Source: Clostridiales bacterium | Lineage (GTDB): Bacteria > Bacillota > Clostridia > Oscillospirales > Ruminococcaceae | Length of the DNA: 64,000 bases | NCBI GenBank assembly: GCA_003150405.1 | Contig: QAMM01000006.1 | Location: 70,172-134,171 of the forward strand | Reading direction: 5' to 3' | Shown: one piece after another, positions 15,318 to 25,209 of the stretch | How the letters are laid out: each line of letters starts with the position of its first letter | Numbering within the stretch: the first letter of the stretch is position 1 | Translations under genes and position numbers: made by a program | Notes under the pieces: model-generated | What the model was told of the DNA's origin: nothing | The model's database searches: none | What the model saw: only the letters and a program-made list of their open reading frames with translations

Positions 15318-17135
15318 TTATTTCTTCGCGTTTGCCTTCATCCGCATACTGTTGTTGAGAATGCGCTTGCGCAGCCGCAGGCTTTTCGGCGTAACCTCCA
15401 GCAGCTCATCCTCCGCCAGAAATTCCAGGCAGTCCTCTAAGCTCATCCGGCGCGGCGGCACCAGCCGCAGCGCATCGTCGCTGCCCGATGCACGGGTGTT
15501 GGTCAGTTGTTTCTTTTTGCAAACATTAACCGCAAGGTCCTCCTGCTTCGGTGAGTAGCCAACGATCATCCCCTCATATACCGGCGTTCCAGCCCCGATA
15601 AACAGCGTGCCGCGCTCCTGCGCATTATATAGGCCGTAGGTGACGGCATCGCCGGTCTCAAACGAGATGAGAGACCCGGTCACGCGCCGGGTGATGTCGC
15701 CCTTATAGGGCTGGTAATCATTGAATACGGCGTTGAGGATGCCCTCGCCGCGGGTGTCGGTCAAAAATTCGCTGCGGTAGCCAAACAGCCCGCGGGACGG
15801 AATGATGTACTCAATCCGCATCCGGGAACCCTGCGGCTGCATTTGGATAAGCTCCGCCTTGCGCGCACCCATCTTTTCCATCACCGAACCCATGCATTCC
15901 TCCGGTACGTCAATGAGCAAACGCTCGGTCGGTTCGTAGGTCTTGCCGTCAATCTCCTTGAGCAGTACCCGTGGGGTGCTCACTGAGAATTCAAACCCCT
16001 CGCGCCGCATTGTCTCAATCAGGATGGAAAGGTGCATCTCGCCGCGTCCGCACACCTTGAAACTGTCGGTGGTGTCCCCGTCGGAAACACGGAGCGAAAC
16101 GTCCTTTAACAGCTCCTTGTAAAGACGCTCGCGAATCTGGCGGGAGGTGACAAATTTACCTTCGCGGCCCGCAAACGGGCTGTCATTGACCGAAAAGGTC
16201 ATTTCCACCGTCGGCTCGCTGATTTTAACAAACGGCAGCGCCTCCGGCGCCGCAGGCGAGGTGATGGTGTCGCCAATCGTAATATCGCTGATGCCCGAGA
16301 AGCAGACAATGTCCCCCACCTTAGCAGTCTCCACCGGAATACGGTTGAGACCGTCAATCTGGTAAATTGCCTGAACGCGGCTCTTGTACGGCTCCTTGTC
16401 GTTGTGATAATTGCAGACCATAACCTCCTGGTTGACCTTAATGGTCCCGCGTTCCACACGCCCAATCGCAATTCGGCCCACGTAGTCGTTGTAATCAATC
16501 GAGGAGACCAGAAGCTGAAGCTCGCCCTCCTCGTCGCCCTCCGGCGCCGGAATGTAGTCAAGAATCGTCTCAAACAGCACCGAAAGGTCCTTGCCCGGCT
16601 CGTACTGGGAGAGGGAAGCGGTGCCTGCGCGCCCGGAACAGAAAATAATCGGGCTTTCCAACTGCTCCTCCGAGGCGTCCAGGTCAAGCAGCAGTTCCAG
16701 CACCTCGTCGCCGACTTCATCCAGCCGCGCATCCGGCCGGTCGATCTTATTCACCACAATGATAATGCGGTGCCCCATCTCCAAAGCCTTCTGGAGCACA
16801 AAGCGGGTCTGCGGCATGCAGCCCTCGGCCGCGTCTACCAACAGGATAACGCCGTTTACCATCTTGAGCACACGCTCAACTTCTCCGCCGAAATCGGCGT
16901 GCCCCGGCGTGTCAATGATGTTGATTTTAACCCCTTTGTAATGTGCCGCCGTATTTTTTGCCAAAATCGTGATGCCCCGTTCACGCTCCAGCGCGTTGTT
17001 GTCCATCACGCGTTCTTCTACTACCTGGTTTTCGCGGTAAACGCCGCCCTGCTTGAGCAGCTCGTCCACCAGCGTCGTCTTGCCGTGGTCAACGTGCGCT
17101 ATAATCGCTACATTACGTAAATCTTCTCTTACCAA
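15318..17135 (-). CDS. typA: Translational GTPase TypA/BipA
   Basis: A 605-residue ribosome-associated GTPase that helps large-subunit assembly and stress adaptation. G1 AHVDHGKTT (13-21), effector ERERGITI, G3 DTPGH and G4 NKIDRPDA are intact, followed by domains II, III, V and the TypA-specific C-terminus. It is on the minus strand with a long 5' region and its own promoter. Full length for the family. Confidence 0.97.
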   Translation of the reverse strand: MVREDLRNVAIIAHVDHGKTTLVDELLKQGGVYRENQVVEERVMDNNALERERGITILAKNTAAHYKGVKINIIDTPGHADFGGEVERVLKMVNGVILLVDAAEGCMPQTRFVLQKALEMGHRIIIVVNKIDRPDARLDEVGDEVLELLLDLDASEEQLESPIIFCSGRAGTASLSQYEPGKDLSVLFETILDYIPAPEGDEEGELQLLVSSIDYNDYVGRIAIGRVERGTIKVNQEVMVCNYHNDKEPYKSRVQAIYQIDGLNRIPVETAKVGDIVCFSGISDITIGDTITSPAAPEALPFVKISEPTVEMTFSVNDSPFAGREGKFVTSRQIRERLYKELLKDVSLRVSDGDTTDSFKVCGRGEMHLSILIETMRREGFEFSVSTPRVLLKEIDGKTYEPTERLLIDVPEECMGSVMEKMGARKAELIQMQPQGSRMRIEYIIPSRGLFGYRSEFLTDTRGEGILNAVFNDYQPYKGDITRRVTGSLISFETGDAVTYGLYNAQERGTLFIGAGTPVYEGMIVGYSPKQEDLAVNVCKKKQLTNTRASGSDDALRLVPPRRMSLEDCLEFLAEDELLEVTPKSLRLRKRILNNSMRMKANAKK

Positions 17136-17252
17136 ATGAATATCCCCTTACGTTTCCAAATATCCCGGTATCATTCTGCCCAGCTCAGCGGCTGTTCAAA
17201 CCGCATTTTTCCATTCTGCTGCACAGCAACCGTCAAATTTCCACAAAATATA

Positions 17253-17281
17253 ATTATACCACATTTTGTCTGTTCCAGCAA
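17253..17281 (-). promoter_or_regulatory. Promoter of typA
   Basis: Minus strand TTGCTG (17276-17281), 17-base spacer, TATAAT (17253-17258) preceded by TGTGG. It gives a leader of about 110 bases. Confidence 0.7.
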
Positions 17282-18075
17282 TATCCTGCAAAGTTTCGCA
17301 TTGCAGCGGTCAAAAACACACAGCAACATCATCCGGAACCAGCTAGGATGACCAGAACGCCGCCAAAGTGCAGCCTGCATGCTTCAAACGGAAGCGCATT
17401 TCGGTTCCGCCAAGGTTCAGCCGAGGAACATCCGTTCCCGTTTTGAAAGGCGCGAAATCTGGCAATGGTGATATAAAATTGTTTGTTGTTATTATATCAC
17501 AAAATAATGAGACAAAAAACGGCAAAATAGCCAAAATTCGTCCTGTAATCCCGACCGGATTTCAACATCTGCCATGCTCTATTTCAGTGTATCCTATGCT
17601 TTCCGTGCGGAAGGCACCAGATGTCGCCTTCATTTTGGAAATTACGTCCGGTCTGCTCTCCATCCCTGCTGCAAAACCAGTAAATTTGCTGAGGGCATAC
17701 ATCATAGCCAATGGACCTTAATTCCGCGTGAATGCCGTCATTATTGCCGCATTTCCACCGCCTGTTTCCTTACATCGAGCGTTATGTGCAATGGGAAATC
17801 GTCCCCATTCCATGCAGCTCCATCCACCGTCTTTAACACTGCATCCAAAATATAAAACGGGGAAATGAATGCCGTTTTCACATCGCCATTGCGCCTCGGT
17901 CATTTGGTCTCTATGTACGAATTGTCATATGCGATGAAAAGCTGCCTTCTGTCTGTTTATGCAGACGGTTTCTAAAACCAAGGCCGCCGAAAAAGCGGCG
18001 CAGAACCAATCTGCACCGCTTATTTTGGAGTGTTCAGGCCAACTGGCCCTTTTTATTTAAGATAAAGGACAAGGA
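17282..18075. other. Long intergenic stretch between typA and glgP
   Basis: About 800 bases with no ORF having both a ribosome site and recognisable sequence. One minus-strand TATAAT (17491-17496) lacks a good -35. Near 17970-18060 are short inverted repeats that may terminate glgP. Confidence 0.4.
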
Positions 18076-20436
18076 TTATTCCACCGGTTGGATCCCCCAA
18101 ATTTCCGCCGCATATTCGTGGATAGCCCGGTCGGAGCTGAATTTTCCCGCATGGCAGAGGTTGAGCCAGCCTTTGCGTGCAAACGCCTTCCGGTCGGCGT
18201 AATCGCGGTTCACCCGCAGCTTGGCCTCAAGGTAGGGCTTTAAATCCGCCAGCAGGAAATAGTGGTCGGGTTTGTGCCAGCTCGCCCCCTTGAGCAGCGC
18301 GCCGTACAATTCCCGGAACATCCCGGTGCCGCCGTCGGATAGGGTGCCGTCCACCAGCGTGTCAACAACACGTCTGATGAGCGGGTCGTTCTGGTAAAGC
18401 GCGTTTGGATCATAGCTCGCCCGCATGGTGTCAAGCTCCTCCACCGTCAGCCCGAAGATGTAGTTGTTCTCTGCGCCCGCTTCTTCCACAATTTCAATGT
18501 TCGCCCCGTCCAGCGTCCCCAGTGTGACAGTGCCGTTGAGCATCAGCTTCATGTTGCCGGTGCCAGAGGCTTCGGTACCCGCCGTCGAAATCTGCTCCGA
18601 AATATCCGCGCCCGCCACCAGCTTTTCCGCATAGGAAACGTCGTAGTTCTGCACAAATACCACCCGAATCAGCCCGTTTACGTCAGGATCGCTGTCAATA
18701 AGCTTCGCCAGCTCGTTGATGTACTTAATCACCGCTTTTGCCCGGAAGTAACCGGGTGCGGCCTTTGCCCCGAACAAAAAGGTGGTCGGGTGGAAATCCT
18801 GTATGCTTCCGTCCTTAATTCCAAGGTAGATCGCCATAATGGAAAACGCGTTGAGCAGCTGCCGCTTGTACTCGTGCAGCCGTTTGATCTGCACGTCGAA
18901 GATAGCGTCCGGGTTCAGTGCCACACCCTCCCGCTTCTGGATAAACGCCGCGAGCTGGCGCTTTTTCTCCGTCTTGATTTTCAAGAAACGCTCTAGTACA
19001 GCGCCGTCATCCGCATAAGCCGCCAACGGCTGCAATTTGCTCAGGTCGGTGAGAAACGCGTCGCTTCCAAGCAGTTCGCCGCACAGCGCGGCCAGCTCCG
19101 GATTGCAGAGCGCCAGCCAACGCCGCTGGGTAATTCCATTGGTTTTGTTCTGGAACCGCTCCGGGTAGAGTTGGTACCAGTCCTGCAAGGTCTCTTTTTT
19201 GAGGATTTCGGTGTGGATTGCCGCCACACCGTTGACACAGTGGCTCGCATAAACGGCGAGATGCGCCATCTGCACCCGTTTGTTCCGAATGAGGCCCATC
19301 CGTTCGATCTGCTCCTCCGGCACGCCTTTTTGGCGCAGCTCCGCGCGGAACACCCGGTCAATTTCCGCAATAATCTCCGCGATCCGCGGCACAACGCTGC
19401 GCATCAGCGAAGCATCCCACTGTTCCAGTGCCTCCGCCATAATGGTGTGGTTGGTGTAGGCAAAGGTCTCCCGCGCAATCGAGAACGCCTTTGCAAAAGG
19501 AACCCCGTGCAGGTCGACAAGCTGCCGGATAAGCTCCGGAATCGAGATGGTCGGGTGAGTGTCGTTGAGCTGAATGGCGTACATTTCCGCAAATTTGGAG
19601 AAATCCTCCCCATGTACCGCCGTATATTTCCGCAGCAGGTCGGTCAGCGAGGCGCAGCAGAAAAAGTACTGCTGCTTCAGCCGCAGTCGCTTGCCCGCAT
19701 TGGTGTCATCGTTGGGGTAGAGCACCCGGGAAATGTCCTCCGCACGGTTTTTCTGCTGTACGCTCCGGGCGTATTTCTGCTCGTTGAAGAGCGCAAAATC
19801 AAAGGGCTGTAACGGTTCAGCCTGCCAGAGCCGCAGGGTGCTCACATATCCGTTGCGGTAGCCGAGAATAGGCATGTCGTAGGGCACAGCGCGCACCGTC
19901 AGCCCTTTAAAGGCCACCTCAACCGCCTCGTCCTCCCGCCGGATCGACCACGGATCTCCAAACCGTGTCCAGTCGTCCGCCTGCTCTTTCTGAAAACCGT
20001 CCTCAAAGCTCTGCCGGAACAGCCCGTACCGGTACCGGATTCCATACCCGTCCAGCGGCAGGCTCAGCGCCGCGCCACTGTCCAGGTAGCAGGCCGCCAG
20101 CCGCCCAAGTCCACCGTTGCCCAGCGCCGCATCCTCAATTTCCTCCAGCTCCGAGAGGGTGCGGCCGTGCTTTGCAAACAGCGCCTCTACTTGTTCGGTT
20201 AAACCGAGGCAGAGCAGGTTGTTGTAAATAGCCCGCCCCACCAAAAATTCCGCTGAAAAATAGCAGGCTTTTTTCTGCCGCAGCCGCGCCTGCTCGCATC
20301 TTCTCCAGTCCGGCGCAATCTCCTCCATAACAGCCGCCGCCAGCGCGTTGTGAAGCTGGTGTACCTCCGCCTCCTCCGGCGTTTTGTGGTGCCGTGCCGT
20401 AAGGATTTCCTCAAACCGGGGTGTGATCTTGCTCAT
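18076..20436 (-). CDS. glgP: Glycogen/starch/alpha-glucan phosphorylase
   Basis: Releases glucose-1-phosphate from alpha-1,4-glucans. The 786 residues are standard for the family and contain the PLP-lysine region EASGTGNMKLMLNGTVTLG, the NGGLGRLAACYLDS motif near residue 105 and the phosphate-site KRLHEYKRQLLN. The ATG overlaps the malQ stop by four bases, so the enzymes are made together and act in series on glycogen and maltodextrin. Confidence 0.97.
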   Translation of the reverse strand: MSKITPRFEEILTARHHKTPEEAEVHQLHNALAAAVMEEIAPDWRRCEQARLRQKKACYFSAEFLVGRAIYNNLLCLGLTEQVEALFAKHGRTLSELEEIEDAALGNGGLGRLAACYLDSGAALSLPLDGYGIRYRYGLFRQSFEDGFQKEQADDWTRFGDPWSIRREDEAVEVAFKGLTVRAVPYDMPILGYRNGYVSTLRLWQAEPLQPFDFALFNEQKYARSVQQKNRAEDISRVLYPNDDTNAGKRLRLKQQYFFCCASLTDLLRKYTAVHGEDFSKFAEMYAIQLNDTHPTISIPELIRQLVDLHGVPFAKAFSIARETFAYTNHTIMAEALEQWDASLMRSVVPRIAEIIAEIDRVFRAELRQKGVPEEQIERMGLIRNKRVQMAHLAVYASHCVNGVAAIHTEILKKETLQDWYQLYPERFQNKTNGITQRRWLALCNPELAALCGELLGSDAFLTDLSKLQPLAAYADDGAVLERFLKIKTEKKRQLAAFIQKREGVALNPDAIFDVQIKRLHEYKRQLLNAFSIMAIYLGIKDGSIQDFHPTTFLFGAKAAPGYFRAKAVIKYINELAKLIDSDPDVNGLIRVVFVQNYDVSYAEKLVAGADISEQISTAGTEASGTGNMKLMLNGTVTLGTLDGANIEIVEEAGAENNYIFGLTVEELDTMRASYDPNALYQNDPLIRRVVDTLVDGTLSDGGTGMFRELYGALLKGASWHKPDHYFLLADLKPYLEAKLRVNRDYADRKAFARKGWLNLCHAGKFSSDRAIHEYAAEIWGIQPVE

Positions 20437-21917
20437 TTCTCTTCAAGCCTCCCATATAACTTGGTGATATGCCGTATTTTTTGGGCAAGCGCCACATCCA
20501 ACACACCAGGAGTTAACCGCCATTTCCAGTTACAGCCCACCGTGGAAGGGGTATTCATCCGTGCACTGGTATCAAGATTCAAAAAATCCTGCATCTGCGC
20601 AATGGCGGTATCGCCTACACTTGCCCATGCCCCTTTGATGAAGCCCCAATGGTACCCCTCAGCTTCGTTTAGACGCAGGTAGTCCCTGCAAAAGGCCGCG
20701 TCCTCCTCCGGAATGGTATGGAACCATCCGTCGATGGTATCATTGTCATGGGTACCGGTATACACCACACAGTTTTTGTCATAGTTGTGGGGGAGATAAT
20801 CGCTCTCCTCTCTGGAATCAAAGGCAAACTGTAACACCTTCATGCCGGGATACCCTGTTTTTTTAAGCAGTTTGCGCACCGAATCGGTCAAATAGCCCAA
20901 ATCCTCTGCGATAATGGGTACATCGCCCAGGGTGCGCTGGAGCGTCTTGAAAAAGTCCCAGCCTGGGCCCCTGCGCCAACGCCCGTTTTCCGCTGTTTCA
21001 TCCCCATAGGGGATGGCGTAGTAGCTGTCAAATCCGCGGAAATGGTCAATCCGGGTCACATCATACCGTTCGCTTGCCGCCTGGATGCGCCGCATCCACC
21101 ACTTGTAACCGTCTTTTTTGTGGCGACCCCACCGGTAAAGCGGATTTCCCCAAAGCTGTCCGGTCGCCGAAAACGCATCCGGCGGGCAACCAGAAACCTC
21201 TATCGGCCGCCCGTCCTTGTCCAACTGGAACAGCTCCCGGTTCGCCCATACGTCGGCGCTGTCCAGTGCCACATAAATGGGAATGTCCCCAACAATTTTT
21301 ATCCCTTTTTCGGCCGCATATTTTTTGAGCTTACTCCACTGGGTAAAAAATTCGTACTGCACAAACGCCCAAAAACAACACTCGCTGCGCAGCTCTTCTC
21401 GCGCAGCCACCAGTGCCGCGGGCTTCCGCAGCCGCAGCCCCTTATCCCATTCCATCCAGCCCTTTCCGCCGTTTTGCCCCTTGAGCGCCATGTAAAGTGC
21501 ATAGTCGCTAAGCCACCAGCCCTGCTTTTTGCAGAATTTTAAAAAGCCGGGCATGGTCTGGTCAAACCGGGAAAACGCCCGGTGCAGCACCGTAAACCGG
21601 TGCTTTTCCAGCGCGGAAAAATCCACCGCCTCCGGGTTGCCGCCCCAAACCGGCTGAGAAAGCTCTTGTGCTGTGAGCAGCTTCTGCTCCCGCAGCAGTC
21701 CAAGGTCGACAAAATAAGGGTTTCCCGCAAAGGTCGAATAGGATTGGTAGGGGGAGTCCCCGTAGCTCGTTGGCCCAATCGGCAGGATTTGCCAGTACCG
21801 CTGTCCCGCCTGATTCAAAAAGTCAACAAACCGGTACGCCTCCTTGCCAAACGTCCCAATCCCATAGGGGGAGGGCAGGGAGGAAATGTGCATCAAAATT
21901 CCGCTGGCACGCTTCAT
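20433..21917 (-). CDS. malQ: 4-alpha-glucanotransferase
   Basis: GH77 amylomaltase, 494 residues, starting MKRASGILMHISSLPSPYGIG. Catalytic motifs are intact: VTRIDHFRGF (nucleophile Asp), IAEDLG (acid/base Glu) and YTGTHDNDT. It disproportionates maltodextrins to chains usable by glgP, to which it is coupled by ATGA overlap. The ATG at 21917 follows AGGAGGTTTTCC; a 17-codon upstream extension lacks a site. Confidence 0.96.
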   Translation of the reverse strand: MKRASGILMHISSLPSPYGIGTFGKEAYRFVDFLNQAGQRYWQILPIGPTSYGDSPYQSYSTFAGNPYFVDLGLLREQKLLTAQELSQPVWGGNPEAVDFSALEKHRFTVLHRAFSRFDQTMPGFLKFCKKQGWWLSDYALYMALKGQNGGKGWMEWDKGLRLRKPAALVAAREELRSECCFWAFVQYEFFTQWSKLKKYAAEKGIKIVGDIPIYVALDSADVWANRELFQLDKDGRPIEVSGCPPDAFSATGQLWGNPLYRWGRHKKDGYKWWMRRIQAASERYDVTRIDHFRGFDSYYAIPYGDETAENGRWRRGPGWDFFKTLQRTLGDVPIIAEDLGYLTDSVRKLLKKTGYPGMKVLQFAFDSREESDYLPHNYDKNCVVYTGTHDNDTIDGWFHTIPEEDAAFCRDYLRLNEAEGYHWGFIKGAWASVGDTAIAQMQDFLNLDTSARMNTPSTVGCNWKWRLTPGVLDVALAQKIRHITKLYGRLEEK

Positions 21918-22657
21918 GGAAAACCTCCTGTTATTTTTGCTCCGCCGTCTCCGCTGTCCCGCCTGCATTGGCCAAAGACCGCAATATGTACCGGCGTAAT
22001 GGTTACAGCGCCGTACAACGACGCTTTTCGTCTTTAAACGCTTTGTCGCAAATTTTGGGCGGACAGAGAAAAATTCTGCTCCTGAATTTAATTTATGAGA
22101 CTATTATACCACAATGGTCATTCGTAGGCCTATCTCTGTGCAAAAATAGTCTCTTTTTATAGCAAAATATCTGCTCAGCCGACCGGGGCCTTGCTTTGGT
22201 GTGCAGCGTAAGGTTGTTTTTTCTCACACAGACTACAGGCTTACATCTTGCGCCTTGAATGAAAAGTACTTCCCGTTTTTCGTAAGTGATACAAAATTCT
22301 CGCCGCGGTCAAAATCTTCGGTCATGGGTACCGCAGAGGTTGTTATACCATGCCGCAGTCCGGCTGTCACCGGGTATGGGGGCAAAACAACCGCGGCCCG
22401 GCTGTTGCTCCAATCCGCTTTTTCGCAATCTTTTTTTGGGAGATCCAAAATCCTCTTCGGTATTCCATGCGCTCGTTGCAGGCTCTTTGGTGTGCGGATT
22501 AGCCGTATTTCCTTCCGCTGGTTCAATCTCTGCCTGGCCTGGTTCCGCCCAACGTCTGGAAAGGTTATGTCTCTGTCCCAGCTTCGGCCAGACCTCGTCT
22601 GGTTCCGGCCTCGCTGCCCTCCAACATCCCCCTCGGTTCGACCAAATTCTCCCGTAC
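21918..22657. other. Intergenic stretch between malQ and capA-like gene
   Basis: No supported gene. A minus-strand TGTGGTATAAT (22103-22108) at the malQ side resembles the typA -10 and may be the malQ promoter. The rest (22200-22650) is pyrimidine-rich with no ribosome site next to any ORF. Confidence 0.4.
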
Positions 22658-22687
22658 TTTACAAAAACCATCTGCCAATGGTACAAT
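22658..22687 (+). promoter_or_regulatory. Promoter of the capA-like gene
   Basis: TTTACA (22658-22663), 18-base spacer, TACAAT (22682-22687), 30 bases before the GTG start. Confidence 0.6.
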
Positions 22688-22717
22688 AAATAAAACATCC
22701 GTTTAAGGAGGTATAAT

Positions 22718-23995
22718 GTGGCGTATTATAAAAAGAAAAAGAAAAAACGGCTCAAGGTCCGCAACATATTCATTGCTCTGCTGGCGCTCCTGCTCGTTGC
22801 AGCTTTCGGGGTTTCCATCTGGGCCATTGTCGACCATTTTGCGGTTGAGGATACCATGGCTCCCAGCAGCACGTCCAGCTCTTCCAGCAGCGAGGACAGC
22901 AGCTCAGAACCCCCAATCCCGGAACCTACTACCGCGCGGGTTATGGTCACTGGCGATAACCTCATTCATTCCAGAATCTATATGCTTGCCCAGCAAAAGG
23001 CGGGCGGCACTGGGTACGATTTTACCTACACCTATTCCCAGGTGGCGCCTATCTTCGCCCAGGCGGATTTTGGCGTCATGAACCAGGAAACCCCGCTTGC
23101 CGCCTCCAGGCCGCCCTCCAACTGGCCGCTTTTTAATACCCCGACCGAACTTGGCGACCATATGGTGGATATCGGCATCAAGGTGTTTAACCACGCCAAC
23201 AACCACATTTTGGACCAGGGCGTTTCCGGCGCGCTGGAGACCATCCAGTTCTGGAAAGACAAAGCCGATCAGGGAATTGTCCTCACCGGCGCCTATAACG
23301 GTGAAGAAGATTTAAACACCGTCAAAAAGCATACGGTTAACGGCATCACCTTCAGCTACATCGGCGTCACCGAATATACAAACGGCAACACCAAACCGGC
23401 GGATTCCGAGCTCAAGCTCCTCAACCTTGCCGACCCGAATCAGACCCAGGCGCAGATTGAGGCCGAAATTCAAAAACAAATTGCCGCAGCCAAAGCCGAG
23501 TCCGACGTTGTCTGTGTCTTTATGCACTGGCAGCAGGAATGCAACACCGAAATCACTCAGGGGCAGGAGGCCTTTGTCAATAAACTCATCTCTTGGGGCG
23601 CAGACGTTATCTACGGCAGCGGCCCGCACGTCCTCCAGCCCATTCGGTATGTGGAGAAGCCGGACGGCGGCAAGGCGCTCGTCGCTTATTCGCTCGGCAA
23701 CTTCATCTCCACCGAGCAAAAGGCCACCAATATGGGCGGCGGTATCCTCGATATTACCTATGAAAAGGAATATGAGAACAACACCGTTTCCATTAAGGAT
23801 GTCACCTTTATCCCGACAGTTACCCATTACAATTCCAACTACTCGGATATCCGCATCATCCCCTTTTCCGAGTATTCGGCCGAGCTTGCTCAGCAGCATG
23901 GCGTGCGGAAATATCAGTCTCAGTTCAGCTACGAGTTCATCAAGGAGAAATTCAATACCATCATCGGTGAGGAATTCCTCAAAACCACCCTGTAA
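22718..23995 (+). CDS. CapA family protein (PGA capsule-type metallophosphatase fold)
   Basis: A 425-residue protein: Lys-rich start, membrane helix (about 18-38), a Ser-rich linker, then the PGA_cap domain outside the cell. Signature pieces are MVTGDNLIHSRIY, GVMNQETPLA, FNHANNHILDQG, VFMHWQQEC, GSGPHVLQPI and AYSLGNFIS, the His/Asp/Asn residues of a calcineurin-like fold. The start is GTG at 22718, six bases after GGAGG. CapA proteins are tied to poly-gamma-glutamate or related polymers, but no capBCE genes are near, so the substrate is open. Confidence 0.9.
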   Translation: MAYYKKKKKKRLKVRNIFIALLALLLVAAFGVSIWAIVDHFAVEDTMAPSSTSSSSSSEDSSSEPPIPEPTTARVMVTGDNLIHSRIYMLAQQKAGGTGYDFTYTYSQVAPIFAQADFGVMNQETPLAASRPPSNWPLFNTPTELGDHMVDIGIKVFNHANNHILDQGVSGALETIQFWKDKADQGIVLTGAYNGEEDLNTVKKHTVNGITFSYIGVTEYTNGNTKPADSELKLLNLADPNQTQAQIEAEIQKQIAAAKAESDVVCVFMHWQQECNTEITQGQEAFVNKLISWGADVIYGSGPHVLQPIRYVEKPDGGKALVAYSLGNFISTEQKATNMGGGILDITYEKEYENNTVSIKDVTFIPTVTHYNSNYSDIRIIPFSEYSAELAQQHGVRKYQSQFSYEFIKEKFNTIIGEEFLKTTL

Positions 23996-24091
23996 GCAAA
24001 ATGGTGAAAGGCCGCTTTTGCTTTACCGCTGCAAATATCTGAAGATGCGGTGGTCCATAACAGTCCCGGCAGCTGAAACTTTGCAGCCAAG

Positions 24092-24131
24092 AAAGAGGCG
24101 CGGCAGATTTTGCCGTGCCTCTTTGCTCTTT
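24092..24131 (+). terminator. Terminator after the capA-like gene
   Basis: Fourteen-base arms AAAGAGGCGCGGCA/TGCCGTGCCTCTTT (one G-U) with a short loop and T-rich tail. Confidence 0.65.
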
Positions 24132-24557
24132 ATATATGCTTTCACAGATTTCGCAGCGGCTGCTTCCGCAGAAAAATGGCATCGTCCCCGGTTTTACCCA
24201 TTACTAAACTGGTTTTATTCCTGAACCTCTCGCCCATAAGCCCTCTTGGTAAACAACTTTATCTCAGGTCTGCCTGTCTTTGAACCTCCCCTTTGAAAGC
24301 CCGTTTTGTATCTGGAAAGCTCTGTCTCCAAGCCAATGTTTTTCTCGGCTTCACCTTCCCCCAAACGGCTTTATCCGCCTTCGGACTTCACGTCTGCAAG
24401 CCCGTGTTGCAGCTGTGTTCGTCTGCGCTCCCAAATTGGTTTTGGGGTCCGCCTGTTCCAGAACCTTTTATCTGCAAGCCCGCCTGTTCTTAATCAATCC
24501 CTCCTCCAAATCTGCTTATTCCAGCTGCGCGCGTGAAACCATCCGCCGCTCAATTCG
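24132..24557. other. Pyrimidine-rich intergenic stretch
   Basis: No supported gene. Strong C/T bias on the plus strand and several CAAGCC/CTGCAAGCCCG-like near-repeats between 24320 and 24490. Confidence 0.35.
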
Positions 24558-24600
24558 AAAAAGTCCCTGTATCCGCCAAAAGTCGGTGCAGGGACTTTTT
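24558..24600. terminator. Terminator of the RND-tetR operon
   Basis: AAAAAGTCCCTG/CAGGGACTTTTT around a 19-base loop. On the minus strand it follows the tetR stop and ends in a T-run. Confidence 0.75.
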
Positions 24601-24603
24601 TGC

Positions 24604-25206
24604 CTAATTAAGCAGCTTGACGAACTTCTCAAAGAAAAAGTCCAGGAGGTGCTGCGCTCCGCTTTCCGGGTAAAACCCGCAGGCATTGCCCCCAGTGTGG
24701 CTCAGCGCCGCCGCAATGCAGATAAATGCAAACACCATATCCTGCTTGCCCGGCTCCCCGGTGATGATGCCTTCATCCTTGCCCACCTGTACCAGCCGCG
24801 CGAGGATTTCGGTCAGCCGCTCCATCAGTTCGTTGCGCTTCCCCAAAATTCGTTGAGAAAGAGCCGTGTCGTATTCGTCAATCTGGTCGGAGACAAACAC
24901 CACCCGGAAAAAGCTGCGGTGTTCCTCAAAAATGGTGTTTATTTCCACCGCTATCCGGTCAAACCCCTCCCGGAAGGTCCCGTCAAAGGCAATTTCGGAG
25001 AGCTGGCCAAGGTAAAAATCAATAAAGTGGTTAATTGCCTCCGCCAAAATTTCTTCTTTGGAGGAAAAATATTCGTAAACCGTTCCTTTCCCAACACCGG
25101 CCTGTTCGGCGATTGCCGCTATCGTCAGCTCGGTCGGTGCCGTGCAGTGGTCGCTTAAGGCGATAACCGCGTCTAGGATTTCTTCGCGTTTTGACATGTT
25201 CGCCAT
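24604..25206 (-). CDS. TetR family transcriptional regulator
   Basis: A 200-residue repressor: N-terminal helix-turn-helix LTIAAIAEQAGVGKGTVYEYF (about residues 27-47 counted loosely) and a variable ligand domain. It is the second gene of an operon with the RND pump, three bases after the pump's stop. A 26-base perfect palindrome of classic TetR type lies over the transcription start of the operon, so it most likely represses the pump and itself until a ligand binds. Confidence 0.9.
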   Translation of the reverse strand: MANMSKREEILDAVIALSDHCTAPTELTIAAIAEQAGVGKGTVYEYFSSKEEILAEAINHFIDFYLGQLSEIAFDGTFREGFDRIAVEINTIFEEHRSFFRVVFVSDQIDEYDTALSQRILGKRNELMERLTEILARLVQVGKDEGIITGEPGKQDMVFAFICIAAALSHTGGNACGFYPESGAQHLLDFFFEKFVKLLN

Positions 25207-25209
25207 CCT

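Noticed and set aside
22201..22693. Overlapping ORFs of 130-160 codons on both strands before the capA-like gene
   Set aside because: No ribosome sites, low-complexity Pro/Ser/Arg translations from pyrimidine-rich DNA.
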